This document shows, piece after piece, positions 9,698 through 18,191 of a stretch of DNA of 64,000 bases. Location of the stretch: assembly GCF_016722765.1 (NCBI RefSeq), contig NZ_JAEQND010000011.1:124001-188000 (forward strand), written 5' to 3'. Position numbers and translations under genes: made by a program. Under the pieces are notes generated by a model that was not told the origin of the DNA, ran no database searches, and worked only from the letters and a program-made list of their open reading frames with translations. The DNA comes from Ramlibacter alkalitolerans. Lineage in GTDB: Bacteria > Pseudomonadota > Gammaproteobacteria > Burkholderiales > Burkholderiaceae_C. Each line of letters starts with the position of its first letter. Position 1 is the first letter of the stretch.

Positions 9698-10507
9698 ATG
9701 GACCCGACCCCGCCGCCCGCCGAGGGCACCATCCGCACCGAGCGGCGCGACGCGCTGCTCCTCATGGGCATCGACCGCAGCGCCAAGCGCAATGGCTTCA
9801 CGCCGCGGATGCTGCGCGAACTGGCGCAAGCGTACACCCTGCTGGAAGACGATCCGGCGCTGCGCGTGGGCGTGCTGCATGCGCACGGTGCGCATTTCAC
9901 CGCGGGCCTGGACCTGCCCGCGATCGCGCCCTTCATGCAGCGCGGAGAGAAGCTGTGGCCCGAAGGCAGCGTCGAACCGCCGGACCTGGCCAGCCCCGGT
10001 TACCGTCGCCGCAGCAAGCCGCTGGTGGTGGCGGTGCAGGGCATCACGTTCACGCTGGGCATCGAGCTGATGCTGGCCGCCGACATCGTGGTGGCGGCGG
10101 ACGATTGCCGGTTCTCGCAGCTGGAAGTCAAGCGCGGGATCATGGCCACCGGCGGCGCCACCTTGCGCATGGCGCAGCGCGCCGGCTTCGGCAACGCGAT
10201 GCTGCACCTGCTGACCGGCGACGAGTTCGACGCGGCCGAGGCACTGCGGCTGAACTTCGTGCAGAAGGTGGTGCCTGCGGGCGAGCAACTGCACGAGGCG
10301 ATCCGCATCGCCGAAGCAATCGCGGCGCAGGCCCCGCAGGCCGTGGTGGCCACGCGGCTGAATGCGCGCCAGGCGATCGAGCGCGGGCCGCTGGAGGCCC
10401 TGGCGGAATTCGTGGCCGTGCAGCAGCGCCTGTCGCGCACCGAGGATGCCGCCGAAGGCGTGCGCTCGTTCGTGGAGAAGCGGGCAGCGCGTTTCACCGG
10501 CCGCTGA
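9698..10507 (+). CDS. Enoyl-CoA hydratase/isomerase (crotonase) family protein
   Basis: A 269-residue crotonase-fold enzyme. The first oxyanion-hole strand is visible as HGAHFTAGLDLPAI (about residues 66-79) and the second as GITFTLGIELMLAADIVVAADD (about 112-133). The following FSQLEVKRGIMATGGATLR places a glutamate where crotonases keep one catalytic acid. The C-terminal helix has TEDAAEGVRSFVEKR, as in family members. It acts on an acyl-CoA, but the exact reaction (hydration, isomerisation or other) cannot be decided. It stands alone, convergent with no related fatty-acid genes. Confidence 0.87.
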   Translation: MDPTPPPAEGTIRTERRDALLLMGIDRSAKRNGFTPRMLRELAQAYTLLEDDPALRVGVLHAHGAHFTAGLDLPAIAPFMQRGEKLWPEGSVEPPDLASPGYRRRSKPLVVAVQGITFTLGIELMLAADIVVAADDCRFSQLEVKRGIMATGGATLRMAQRAGFGNAMLHLLTGDEFDAAEALRLNFVQKVVPAGEQLHEAIRIAEAIAAQAPQAVVATRLNARQAIERGPLEALAEFVAVQQRLSRTEDAAEGVRSFVEKRAARFTGR

Positions 10508-10598
10508 GAGCACGGCCGGGCGCGAGGAACACCGGCCGCCGTGAGGGCATCGCTGCGCGCCCATAATCCAGCCCCCAAGTCATCTTCAAGGAACAAGC

Positions 10599-11018
10599 AT
10601 GGCCACCGCGCTCGACAAAGTCCTCTACACCGCGAAGACCCACGTGACGGGCGGCCGCGACGGCAACGGCCGCTCCGACGACGGCAAGCTCGAGGTGCGC
10701 CTCTCGCCGCCGGCGCAAGGTGGCCCGGGGACCAATCCCGAGCAGCTGTTCGGCATCGGCTATGCGGCCTGCTTCATGGGTGCGATGAAGGCCGTGGCGC
10801 CCAAGGTCGGCGTGCAGGTGCCCAACGATGCAGCGATCGACAGTGAAGTCGACCTGGGGCCGACTTCGCTCGGCTTTGGCGTCTCCGTGCGCATGAACAT
10901 CAAGCTGCCGGGCCTGGAGCGCGACCAGGCGCAGAAGCTGGTCGAGGAAGCGCACAAGGTCTGCCCTTACTCCAACGCGACGCGCAACAACATCGACGTC
11001 AAGCTCAACATCGTCTGA
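10599..11018 (+). CDS. ohr: Organic hydroperoxide resistance peroxidase, Ohr/OsmC family
   Basis: A 139-residue thiol peroxidase that would reduce organic hydroperoxides using lipoylated proteins. The two catalytic cysteines are present: C58 in GYAACFMGAMK and C122 in KVCPYSNATRNN. The Ohr-type N-terminus VLYTAKTHVTGGRDG and ending IDVKLNIV are typical. RBS AAGGAAC lies 7 nt before the ATG, and CATAAT about 30 nt upstream may be the -10 box. No adjacent OhrR repressor is seen. Confidence in the Ohr rather than OsmC subgroup comes from the CPYS.ATR motif. Confidence 0.93.
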   Translation: MATALDKVLYTAKTHVTGGRDGNGRSDDGKLEVRLSPPAQGGPGTNPEQLFGIGYAACFMGAMKAVAPKVGVQVPNDAAIDSEVDLGPTSLGFGVSVRMNIKLPGLERDQAQKLVEEAHKVCPYSNATRNNIDVKLNIV

Positions 11019-11032
11019 GGGTCCGAGGCGGC

Positions 11033-11038
11033 GACAAT
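11033..11038 (+). promoter_or_regulatory. Candidate -10 box (GACAAT) for srkA
   Basis: GACAAT ends 5 nt before ATG 11044. The intergenic gap after ohr is only 25 nt, so srkA may have both read-through from ohr and its own leaderless start. Confidence 0.35.
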
Positions 11039-11043
11039 GCCGC

Positions 11044-12051
11044 ATGAACGACGACACCCGGCATCCGTATGCGGCGCTCACTCCCGACGTGGTGCTCGAC
11101 GCGCTGCTGCCGCTCGGGCTCTACGGCGACGGTCGCCTGCTGGGCCTGAGCTCCTACGAGAACCGGGTGTACCAGGTGCACCTGGAGGAGGCCTTCCACG
11201 GCTCGGACGTGGTGGTCCTGAAGTTCTATCGCCCGGGCCGCTGGAGCGACGAACAGATCCTCGAGGAGCATGCCTTCGCCGCCGAACTGCAGCGCGCCGA
11301 AGTGCCTGCCGTGGCGCCGCTCGCTCCCGGCGGCCAGACGCTGCACCATCACGCCGGCTTTGCCTTCAGCGTCTCGCCGCGGCGCGGCGGCCGCACCCCG
11401 GAGCTGGACGACCCGGAGGTGCTGGAGTGGATCGGGCGCTATCTCGCGCGCCTGCACACCGTCGGCGCGCAGCATGCGTTCCGCACGCGGCCCGCGCTCG
11501 ACCTGCAATCCTTCGGGGAGGAGCCGCGCGACTGGCTGCTCACGCATGAAGCGATCCCGCTGGACGTGCAGGGCGACTGGTCGCGGCTGTGCGCGCAGGC
11601 GCTGGCGCGCATCCGCGTGGCACTGGAGCAGGCACAGGAGGCCGGCGTGCGCACCTTGCGCCTGCACGGCGACTGCCACCCCGGCAACATCCTGTGGACG
11701 CCGGGCGGCGGCCCGCACTTCGTGGACCTGGACGACGCACGCACCGGCCCCGCGGTACAGGACCTGTGGATGCTGTGTTCGGGTGAGCGCTCGCAGCGCC
11801 AGCGCCAGCTGGGTGGGCTGATCGACGGCTATGAGCAGCTGCGCGACTTCGATCGCGCGGAGCTCGCGCTGATCGAGCCGCTGCGCACGCTGCGGCTCGT
11901 TCACTACAGCGCGTGGCTGGCCCGGCGCTGGGACGATCCGGCGTTCCCGCACGCCTTCCCGTGGTTCGGGACCAGCGATTACTGGCGCGGGCAGGTGCAG
12001 ATGCTGGAAGAGCAGCTGGAGGCGATGGAGGAGCCGGCGCTGGTGGTTTGA
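11044..12051 (+). CDS. srkA: Stress-response serine/threonine protein kinase A (YihE/SrkA family)
   Basis: A 335-residue kinase of the aminoglycoside-phosphotransferase-like fold. N-terminal SSYENRVYQVHLE and VVLKFYRPGRWS hold the ATP-binding Lys. The catalytic loop LRLHGDCHPGNILW (about residues 216-229) and the metal-binding FVDLDDARTGPAVQDLW follow. Length fits E. coli SrkA (328), which protects against Cpx-related and oxidative damage. Placement directly after ohr agrees with a stress role, though the two may not be co-transcribed. Confidence 0.9.
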   Translation: MNDDTRHPYAALTPDVVLDALLPLGLYGDGRLLGLSSYENRVYQVHLEEAFHGSDVVVLKFYRPGRWSDEQILEEHAFAAELQRAEVPAVAPLAPGGQTLHHHAGFAFSVSPRRGGRTPELDDPEVLEWIGRYLARLHTVGAQHAFRTRPALDLQSFGEEPRDWLLTHEAIPLDVQGDWSRLCAQALARIRVALEQAQEAGVRTLRLHGDCHPGNILWTPGGGPHFVDLDDARTGPAVQDLWMLCSGERSQRQRQLGGLIDGYEQLRDFDRAELALIEPLRTLRLVHYSAWLARRWDDPAFPHAFPWFGTSDYWRGQVQMLEEQLEAMEEPALVV

Positions 12052-12074
12052 AGTAAGTCGCTAGCGGACGACTG

Positions 12075-12163
12075 GTAGGCTGGCGGTGAGCCGCGAAGCG
12101 CGAACCCCAGCGATGCGCTCAGCGCCGGGGTTCCGGCGCTGACGCGCGTCACCGCCAGCCTAC
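12075..12163. repeat. Dispersed palindromic repeat, copy 1, between convergent genes
   Basis: Perfect 15-bp outer arms GTAGGCTGGCGGTGA (12075-12089) and its reverse complement (12149-12163). Inside is a second palindrome around GCGAACCCCAGCG / GCGCCGGGGTTCCGG. The same module appears at 59341-59442. It fills the junction between srkA and the convergent hydrolase gene, where it could act as a bidirectional terminator. Confidence 0.8.
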
Positions 12164-12182
12164 GAGACCCGCGCCGCCACGC

Positions 12183-13058
12183 TCACCGCAGCGTGTTCTC
12201 CAGCACCCCGATCCCGTCGATCTCCAGCCGCACCACGTCCCCGGGCTTCAGGTACTTCGGCGGCTTGAAGCCGATGCCCACGCCCACCGGCGTGCCGGTG
12301 GCGATGATGTCGCCCGGGTACAGCGTGATGCCGCCCGCGAGCGTCTCGATCATCTTCGGGATGTCGAAGATGAAGTCCTTCGTGTTGGCGTCCTGGCGGA
12401 TCTCGCCGTTGACCCACAGCTTCACGTTGGTGTTCTGGCCATCCATCTCGTCGGCCGTCACGATCCACGGACCCATCGGGCAGAAGGTGTCGAAGGACTT
12501 GCCCAGCAGCCATTGCTGGTGGCGGCTCTGCCAGTCGCGCGCCGTCACGTCGTTGATGATCGTGTAGCCCCACACGTGGCTCATCGCATCGGCGCGCGAG
12601 ATGCCCTTGCCGCCCTTGCCGATGATCACGCCCAGCTCGCATTCGTAGTCGATCGCGGTCGACACTTCGCCGGGAAACAGGATGTCCGCCTTGTGCCCGA
12701 TCACCGACTCGGGCACCTTGCTGAAATAGATCGGTTCCGCCGGGATGTCGCCGTGCGACTTGGCGCTCGAGTCGAAGCCGCTGCCGGCGAATTCCTTCGC
12801 GTGCGCGTGATAGTTCTTGCCGACGCAGAAGATGTTGCGGCGCGGTCGCGGGATCGGCGCGAGCAGTTCGACCTGGTCGAGTGCGATCGCCGCGCCGGTG
12901 GGCGGAAGCGCACGGCCGGCCGCCTGCGCTTCGACGATGGGCAGCGCGCCGCGCGCGGCTTCCTCGGCGGGAAGCTGGAAGGGTTCGACCTGCTTGCCAT
13001 CGGCTGACAAGCGGCCAACGCCGGGCTGGCCCTGGTGACGATAAGCTGCGATTTTCAT
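12183..13058 (-). CDS. Fumarylacetoacetate hydrolase family protein
   Basis: A 291-residue enzyme of the FAH superfamily, with metal-dependent C-C bond hydrolysis or decarboxylation of acylpyruvate-like compounds. Metal ligands are in the stretch AIDYECELGVIIGKGG. The motifs VWGYTIINDVTARDWQ and GDIIATGTPVGVGIGF are characteristic. Start ATG 13058 gives MKIAAYRHQG, the family N-terminus; an upstream ATG at 13109 would add 17 unrelated residues. It is divergent from two Bug binding proteins, so it probably acts in catabolism of whatever acid those proteins capture. Exact substrate unknown. Confidence 0.88.
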   Translation of the reverse strand: MKIAAYRHQGQPGVGRLSADGKQVEPFQLPAEEAARGALPIVEAQAAGRALPPTGAAIALDQVELLAPIPRPRRNIFCVGKNYHAHAKEFAGSGFDSSAKSHGDIPAEPIYFSKVPESVIGHKADILFPGEVSTAIDYECELGVIIGKGGKGISRADAMSHVWGYTIINDVTARDWQSRHQQWLLGKSFDTFCPMGPWIVTADEMDGQNTNVKLWVNGEIRQDANTKDFIFDIPKMIETLAGGITLYPGDIIATGTPVGVGIGFKPPKYLKPGDVVRLEIDGIGVLENTLR

Positions 13059-13132
13059 GGGGAAAACTCTCTTTCGCGCCACAATTGGCGCTCTATAGCA
13101 TGCTAACAAAACACCTCTCAGGAGTTCCCCCG
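13059..13132. promoter_or_regulatory. Divergent promoter region, hydrolase / Bug operon
   Basis: A 74-nt region between two divergent starts. It has low GC for this window (CACAATTGGCGCTCTATAGC, then CTAACAAAACACC). TATAGC or CTAACA could serve as -10 for the plus-strand operon, and CAGGAG 9 nt before ATG 13133 is its ribosome binding site. No clear operator palindrome was found. Confidence 0.4.
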
Positions 13133-14098
13133 ATGTTGCGTCGTTTTCTGTGTGCTGCGGCTCTTCTTGCCGCAGCCGGGCTGGCTTTTGCGCAGGGAGC
13201 GTTTCCCACCAAGCCCATCACCATGATCGTTCCCTTCCCGCCGGGCGGGCTCGCGGATACGGTCGGGCGCCCCGTGGCGGAAGCGATGAGCAGGGATCTC
13301 GGCCAACCCGTCGTGATCGAGAACCGCGGCGGCGCCGGCGGTGGCATCGGCATGGCCCAGGTGGCGAAGGCGCCGGCGGACGGCTACACCATCCTGATGG
13401 CGCTTTCCTCGTACAGCGTGCTGCCCGAGGCCGACAAGATCCTCGGCCGCCAGCAGATGTACGCGTACAACGCGCTGCGTCCGATAGCGCGCATCACCGC
13501 GGATCCCGTGGTGCTGGCCGTGCGCGCCGATGCGCCGTGGAAGAGCGTGAAGGACTTCGTCGACGACGCCCGCAGGCGCCCCGGCGCGATCAACTTCGGT
13601 TCCTCCGGCAACTACGGCACGATGCATGTGCCGATGGAGATCCTCAAGCAGGTCACCAACACGCACATCACGCACATCCCGTACACCGGTGCGGGCCCGG
13701 CGGTGGTGGCGCTGCTCAGCGGCCAGGTCGATGCGCTGGCCACCGGCCCGGCGACGGTGCTGCAGCACGTGAAGTCCGGCAAGGTCCGCGTGCTGGGCCA
13801 CTGGGGCAACGGCAAGCTGCAGACGCTGCCCGAGGTGCCTTCGCTGAAGGAGGCGGGCTTCAACGCCGAGTATGCGCAATGGTCCGGGATCTTCGTGCCC
13901 GCCAGCACGCCGGAGCCCGTGGTGCAGCGCCTGCGCGCCGCCGCGCGCTTCGCCGCCAACGACGCCAAGGTCAAGAGCGTGATCCTGAACGCCGGCAGCC
14001 CCGTGCTGTACCAGGATGCGCCGGAGTTCGAGAAGTACGTGCAGGGCGACGTGCGCCGCATGGGCGAGGTCGTCAAGAAGATCGGCAAGGTCGAATAA
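13133..14098 (+). CDS. Bug-family (TctC) tripartite tricarboxylate substrate-binding protein
   Basis: A 321-residue periplasmic binding protein. The signal peptide MLRRFLCAAALLAAAGLAFAQ ends at A20-Q21 (AFA-Q). The mature start GAFPTKPITMIVPFPPGG is the Bug hallmark: the loop after strand beta-1 binds a carboxylate through waters. Further motifs are GGAGGGIGMAQVAKAPADGYT and FVDDARRRPGAINFGSSG. Bug proteins are greatly expanded in Burkholderiales and are often orphans, as here, where no TctA/TctB membrane genes are adjacent. The ligand is probably an organic or amino acid carboxylate but cannot be named. Confidence 0.93.
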   Translation: MLRRFLCAAALLAAAGLAFAQGAFPTKPITMIVPFPPGGLADTVGRPVAEAMSRDLGQPVVIENRGGAGGGIGMAQVAKAPADGYTILMALSSYSVLPEADKILGRQQMYAYNALRPIARITADPVVLAVRADAPWKSVKDFVDDARRRPGAINFGSSGNYGTMHVPMEILKQVTNTHITHIPYTGAGPAVVALLSGQVDALATGPATVLQHVKSGKVRVLGHWGNGKLQTLPEVPSLKEAGFNAEYAQWSGIFVPASTPEPVVQRLRAAARFAANDAKVKSVILNAGSPVLYQDAPEFEKYVQGDVRRMGEVVKKIGKVE

Positions 14099-14118
14099 CC
14101 AACCCACCGGAGGCCGCG

Positions 14119-15099
14119 ATGAAGCGTCACCTGTTCGTCCGTTCGCTCGTGACCGCGGCCTGCGCGGCCGGCCTGTTGCACGCGCTGCCCGCCGCGGCGC
14201 AGAACTATCCCACCCACCCCGTGAAGATCATCGTGCCGTTCGCCGTCGGCGGTCCGGCCGACGTGTTCGCGCGCGCGATCGCGCAGCGCCTGCCCGACGT
14301 CCTCGGCGGCACCTTCGTGGTGGAGAACAAGCCGGGCGCCGGCGCCGTGATCGGCACCGACCAGGTCGCGAAGTCGCCGCCGGACGGCTACACGCTGCTG
14401 CTGATGTCCAACACCCACACGGTGAACGAGACGCTGGTGCCCAACAAGCCGTACGAACTGCTGCGCGATTTCGTTCCGGTGGCGCCGATCAACTCTTCCG
14501 ACCTCGTGCTGGTGGCACACCCTTCGGTGCCGGCCAACAACATCCGTGAACTGATCAAGGCGGCCAAGGAAAAGCCGGGGAAGCTGACGTATGCCTCTTC
14601 CGGCACCGGCACGCCGTACCACATGGCCGGCGAGCTGTTCAAGAGCATGTCGGGCACCAGCATCCTGCACATCCCGTACAAGGGCAGTTCGGGGGCGCGC
14701 ACGGATGTCCTGGGCGGCCAGGTCAACCTGATGTTCGATGCCGTCACCACCATGACGGAGCAGATCAAGGCCGGCAAGGTGAAGGCCATCGCGACCACTG
14801 GCAAGACGCGTTCCGCGGTGCTGCCCGAGGTGCCGACGGTGAATGAATCGGGGGTGCCGAACTACGAGGCGACGATCTGGCTCGGGCTGATGGCGCCCAA
14901 GGGCACGCCGCCGGAGATCGTGAACCGCCTCAATGCCGCCGTGAGCAAGATCGTCGGCGAGCGCGAGCTGCAGCAGGCCTGGGAGAAGCAGGGCGCGGTT
15001 CCCATGGTCATGAGCCCGCAGGCCTTCGACAAGTACGTGCAGCAGGACATCCAGAAGTGGGCCAAGGTGATCCACTCCGCGCACATCAAGGCGGATTGA
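14119..15099 (+). CDS. Second Bug-family (TctC) substrate-binding protein
   Basis: A 326-residue paralogue of the preceding gene, 20 nt downstream with RBS GGAGG before ATG 14119. The signal peptide ends around ALPAAAQ (residues 24-30). The mature start NYPTHPVKIIVPFAVGGPAD is the Bug signature, followed by VVENKPGAGAVIGTDQVAKS and FEHGR-free core motifs such as LTYASSGTGTPYHMAGELFK. Two different binding proteins in tandem suggest two related ligands or divergence after duplication. It is translationally coupled to the next gene through an overlapping TGATG. Confidence 0.92.
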   Translation: MKRHLFVRSLVTAACAAGLLHALPAAAQNYPTHPVKIIVPFAVGGPADVFARAIAQRLPDVLGGTFVVENKPGAGAVIGTDQVAKSPPDGYTLLLMSNTHTVNETLVPNKPYELLRDFVPVAPINSSDLVLVAHPSVPANNIRELIKAAKEKPGKLTYASSGTGTPYHMAGELFKSMSGTSILHIPYKGSSGARTDVLGGQVNLMFDAVTTMTEQIKAGKVKAIATTGKTRSAVLPEVPTVNESGVPNYEATIWLGLMAPKGTPPEIVNRLNAAVSKIVGERELQQAWEKQGAVPMVMSPQAFDKYVQQDIQKWAKVIHSAHIKAD

Positions 15100-15794
15100 T
15101 GGCGCGTTCACTGCACATCCTGAGTGGGGGCGCGGCGCAGGGGCTGGTCTCGCGGCTGCAGGTCGCGTTCGAGGCGAAGCACGGCTGCGCGCTCGCCGGC
15201 ACGTTCGGCGCGGTCGGCGCGATGAAGGACAAGCTGCTCGCCGGCGCCGCCTGCGACGTGCTGATCCTGAGCCAGAAACTCATCGACGATCTCGCCGCGC
15301 AAGGCAAGGCCGATGCGTCCTCGGCGCGGCCCGTCGGCCAGGTGAAGACCGGCGTGGCGCTGAAGGTCGGCCGCGAGCCCGTCGCGATCCGCTCGGAGCA
15401 GGACCTGAAGGCCTTGCTCTCGGCGGCGGGCGCGATCTACTTCCCCGATCCTGCCAAGGCCACGGCGGGCATCCACTTCATGAAGGTGCTGCAGGCGCTC
15501 GGCCTGGCGGACGACGCGCGCAAGCTGCGGACCTTCCCCAACGGCGCGACGGCGATGGCCGAACTGGCCAAGGCGCCGGAGATGGACGCGGTGGGCTGCA
15601 CGCAGGTGACGGAAATCCTGATCACGAACGGCGTGCACCTCACGGGCCTGCTGCCGGCCCCGCATGAACTGACGACGACGTACACGGCGGCGGTGGCCAG
15701 CGGTGCGCAGGAGCCGGAGCTGGCGCGCGCGCTGATCGAGGCGCTGACGGCCGCGGATGCGGCGCCGGTGCGCAGGGAGTGCGGGTTCGAGTAG
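15099..15794 (+). CDS. ModA-like periplasmic-binding-fold protein without signal peptide
   Basis: A 231-residue protein of the type 2 periplasmic binding fold, most like molybdate-binding ModA: LHILSGGAAQGLVSRLQVAFEAK at the N-terminus (positions 5-27), FGAVGAMKDKLLAGAACDVLILSQKLIDDL, GVALKVG, and ATAMAELAKAPEMDAVGCTQVTEI. No export signal precedes the first strand, so it should stay in the cytoplasm. Its ATG overlaps the stop of the second Bug gene. A cytoplasmic sensor or an enzyme-like role linked to the Bug ligand is inference; molybdate binding is doubtful in this context. Confidence 0.8.
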   Translation: MARSLHILSGGAAQGLVSRLQVAFEAKHGCALAGTFGAVGAMKDKLLAGAACDVLILSQKLIDDLAAQGKADASSARPVGQVKTGVALKVGREPVAIRSEQDLKALLSAAGAIYFPDPAKATAGIHFMKVLQALGLADDARKLRTFPNGATAMAELAKAPEMDAVGCTQVTEILITNGVHLTGLLPAPHELTTTYTAAVASGAQEPELARALIEALTAADAAPVRRECGFE

Positions 15795-15802
15795 GCGCCG
15801 CC

Positions 15803-15904
15803 CCCCGTCATTCCCGCGGAGGCGGGAATCCAGGGCTCCCAAGGAGAAAAGCGGCCGCTGGCCGCTTTTCCTTCTCTGGGTCCCCGCCTGCGCGGGGATG
15901 ACGG
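15803..15904. repeat. Paired inverted REP elements between convergent genes
   Basis: Two REP-like units in opposite orientation: GTCATTCCCGCGGAGGCGGGAATCC at 15807-15831 (arms TTCCCGC/GCGGGAA) and CCCCGCCTGCGCGGGGATGAC near 15882-15902. Together they form one large inverted repeat that encloses a strong central hairpin. It is the same family as 5118-5147. Translated shadows read 'SRLRGND', a familiar sign of this repeat in betaproteobacteria. Confidence 0.75.
15847..15869. terminator. Bidirectional rho-independent terminator
   Basis: A perfect palindrome with 10-bp arms, AAAAGCGGCC and GGCCGCTTTT, and a 3-nt GCT loop. The arms end in an A-run on one side and a T-run on the other, so the structure terminates transcription from either strand. 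It lies between the ModA-like gene and htpG. Confidence 0.75.
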
Positions 15905-17812
15905 TCAGGAGAGCAAGGCGTTCACCCGCTTCACATACGCCGCCGGATCCTCCGGCAATCCCCCCTCCGCCAGCAGCGCCTGGTCGAACAGGATGTGGGC
16001 CAGGTCGTTGAAGTTCGGCGAGCCTTCGAGCTTGCGGACCAGCGGGTGCGCGGCATTGACCTCCAGCACCGGCTTGGTCTCCGGCGCCTTCTGCCCCGCC
16101 TGCTTCAGCAGGCGCGCGAGCTGCAGGCTCATGCCGCCCTCGTTCACCACCAGGCAGGCCGGTGAATCGACCAGCCGCGTGGTGACGCGCACGTCCTGCG
16201 CCTTGTCCTTGAGCGCCTCCTTCAGCTTCGCGAGCACCGGCTTGAAGGATTCGGCGGCCTCCTCGGCGGCCTTCTTCTCGGCTTCGTCCTGCAGCTTGCC
16301 CAGGTCGACCTGGCCCTTGGCCACCGACTGCAGCGGCGTGCCGTCGAACTCGGTGAGGTACGACATGGCCCATTCGTCGACGCGGTCCGTCATGTACAGC
16401 ACCTCGATCCCCTTCTTGCGGAAGATCTCGAGCTGCGGGCTGCTCGCCGCGGCGGCCTGCGTATCGGCGGCGATGTAGTAGATCGCCTCCTGGCCTTCCT
16501 TCATGCGGGCCTTGTAGTCGGCCAGCGAGACGCTCACGCCGTCGCTCTGCGTGGAGGCAAAGCGCAGCAGCTTCGCGAGCCGGTCGCGGTTGGCGAAGTC
16601 CTCGCCCAGGCCTTCCTTGAGCACGGCACCGAACTCGCTCCAGAACTTCGCGTACCGGCCCTTGTCCTCGTCGCTGGCCGCTTCGTCCTTCTCCGTCTTC
16701 GCCAGGTCCTCGAGCATCTGCAGCACGCGGCGCGTGTTGCCCTCGCGGATCGCCTTGACGTCCCGGCTTTCCTGCAGCAGCTCGCGGCTCACGTTCAGCG
16801 GCAGGTCGGCGGAATCGACCACGCCCTTCACGAAGCGCAGATAGGCCGGCAGCAGCGCCTCGGCTTCGTCCATGATGAAGACGCGCTTCACGTAGAGCTT
16901 CACGCCGGCGGCCTTCTCGCGGTTCCAGAGGTCGAACGGCGCCCGCGACGGCACGAACAGCAGCTGCGTGTATTCCGTGCTGCCTTCCACCCGGTTGTGG
17001 CTCCAGGCCAGGGGGTCCTCGTAGTCGTGGCTGATCGCCTTGTAGAACTCGCGGTACTGCTCCGGGGTGATGTCCTTCTTGTTGCGGCTCCACAGGGCCG
17101 TGGCCTGGTTGACGGTCTCCCATTCGTCGCTGAGCACGTGCTCGCCAGCCTTGCCCTCTTCCTCGCCCTCCTTCCACTCCTCCTTGCGCATGAGGATCGG
17201 CAGCGAGATGTGGTCCGAGTACTTGCCGATGATGGACTTCAGGCGCCAGGTGGAGAGGTAGTCGAGCGCGTCGTCGCGCAGGTGCAGCGTGACGCTGGTG
17301 CCGCGCTGCGGCCGGGTGATCGTCTCGACCTCGAAGTCGCCGGCGCCGGCGCTCACCCAGCGCACGCCCTCCTCCGGCGGCAGGCCGGCCCGACGCGATT
17401 CCACGGTGATGCGGTCGGCGACGATGAAGCCGGAATAGAAGCCGACGCCGAACTGGCCGATCAGCTGCGTGTCGGCCTTCTGGTCGCCCGACAGGCGGCT
17501 GACGAATTCGCGCGTGCCGCTCTTGGCGATCGTGCCGAGGTTGTCGATCGCCTCCTGCTGCGACATGCCGATGCCGTTGTCGGCGATCGTCAGCGTGCGG
17601 GCCTCCTTGTCGAAGCTCACGCGCACTTCGAGCGTGGGTGCGTCCTCGTAGAGTTCAGGGTGGTTCAGCGCCTCGAAGCGCAGCTTGTCGCAGGCATCCG
17701 AGGCGTTGGAGACCAGTTCCCGCAGGAAGATCTCCTTGTTGGAGTACAGCGAGTGGGTGACGAGGTGCAGCAGCTGGGCGACTTCGGCCTGGAAGGAGTG
17801 TTTCTGGGTCAT
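15905..17812 (-). CDS. htpG: Molecular chaperone HtpG (Hsp90)
   Basis: A 635-residue Hsp90. The ATP-binding GHKL motifs are all visible: [40 protein letters not shown] and [13 protein letters not shown]. The middle domain has [20 protein letters not shown] and the C-terminal dimerisation domain ends [13 protein letters not shown]. Start ATG 17812 ([11 protein letters not shown]) matches the family; upstream in-frame codons to 17941 would add unrelated residues over the promoter. A sigma-32-type promoter precedes it. It is convergent with the ModA-like gene across a bidirectional terminator. Confidence 0.96.
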   Translation of the reverse strand: MTQKHSFQAEVAQLLHLVTHSLYSNKEIFLRELVSNASDACDKLRFEALNHPELYEDAPTLEVRVSFDKEARTLTIADNGIGMSQQEAIDNLGTIAKSGTREFVSRLSGDQKADTQLIGQFGVGFYSGFIVADRITVESRRAGLPPEEGVRWVSAGAGDFEVETITRPQRGTSVTLHLRDDALDYLSTWRLKSIIGKYSDHISLPILMRKEEWKEGEEEGKAGEHVLSDEWETVNQATALWSRNKKDITPEQYREFYKAISHDYEDPLAWSHNRVEGSTEYTQLLFVPSRAPFDLWNREKAAGVKLYVKRVFIMDEAEALLPAYLRFVKGVVDSADLPLNVSRELLQESRDVKAIREGNTRRVLQMLEDLAKTEKDEAASDEDKGRYAKFWSEFGAVLKEGLGEDFANRDRLAKLLRFASTQSDGVSVSLADYKARMKEGQEAIYYIAADTQAAAASSPQLEIFRKKGIEVLYMTDRVDEWAMSYLTEFDGTPLQSVAKGQVDLGKLQDEAEKKAAEEAAESFKPVLAKLKEALKDKAQDVRVTTRLVDSPACLVVNEGGMSLQLARLLKQAGQKAPETKPVLEVNAAHPLVRKLEGSPNFNDLAHILFDQALLAEGGLPEDPAAYVKRVNALLS

Positions 17813-17847
17813 GACGTGTTGTTCTGAGGTGACGAACGGCGCCGGGC

Positions 17848-17876
17848 AAATGAGGGCCGGTCGTGAACTTTTCAAG
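17848..17876 (-). promoter_or_regulatory. Sigma-32 (heat-shock) type promoter of htpG
   Basis: On the minus strand, -35 CTTGAAA (17876-17870) and -10 CCCTCATTT (17856-17848) are separated by 13 nt. The sigma-32 consensus is CTTGAAA, 11-16 nt, CCCCATNT. The -35 matches fully and the -10 differs at one or two positions. It is 36 nt upstream of the htpG start. Confidence 0.75.
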
Positions 17877-17969
17877 CCGGCTGGCCTCCGCGTCGAGGGA
17901 ATGTGAACTTTTTGACGCTTCCTGCCGAGTATCGGCGACACGCGGCTTTTCGGTGGCGCAACGGCTGGT

Positions 17970-17975
17970 TACAGT
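17970..17975 (+). promoter_or_regulatory. Candidate -10 box (TACAGT) for the 62-residue gene
   Basis: TACAGT ends 6 nt before ATG 17982 with no ribosome binding site between, the leaderless geometry seen elsewhere in the window. Its presence supports the small gene as real. Confidence 0.35.
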
Positions 17976-17981
17976 GCAGAC

Positions 17982-18170
17982 ATGCGGATCGAGCTTCCCC
18001 TTCCCTCCTGGGCCGACACCCTGCCGCGCGCCGACGACGACGCGCATACGCTGACCGTCGCGCCGGCTCCCGTGGAATGGGCACCCTGGCAGTGGGGCAG
18101 CGAGCCCGCGCCCACCTTCCGCCTGCAGGTGGAAGCATCGCCCGCGGTGACGATCACGCTCAGTTTCTGA
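17982..18170 (+). CDS. Small protein, unknown function
   Basis: A 62-residue acidic protein rich in Trp and Pro (LPLPSWADTLPRADDD, VEWAPWQWGSEP), ending in a short beta-like stretch VTITLSF. No signal peptide or membrane helix. Support for coding: normal codon bias at third positions, a -10 box with leaderless spacing, and a free intergenic slot between htpG's promoter and the convergent outer-membrane-like gene. I do not recognise the family. It could still be a chance open frame in GC-rich DNA. Confidence 0.5.
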   Translation: MRIELPLPSWADTLPRADDDAHTLTVAPAPVEWAPWQWGSEPAPTFRLQVEASPAVTITLSF

Positions 18171-18191
18171 GGGCGCGCCGCCCTCTTCCGC

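Noticed and set aside
17902..17920. Second GTGAACTTTTT motif near the htpG promoter as a direct repeat
   Set aside because: It shares only about 10 nt with 17863-17872 and has no matching -10; probably chance.
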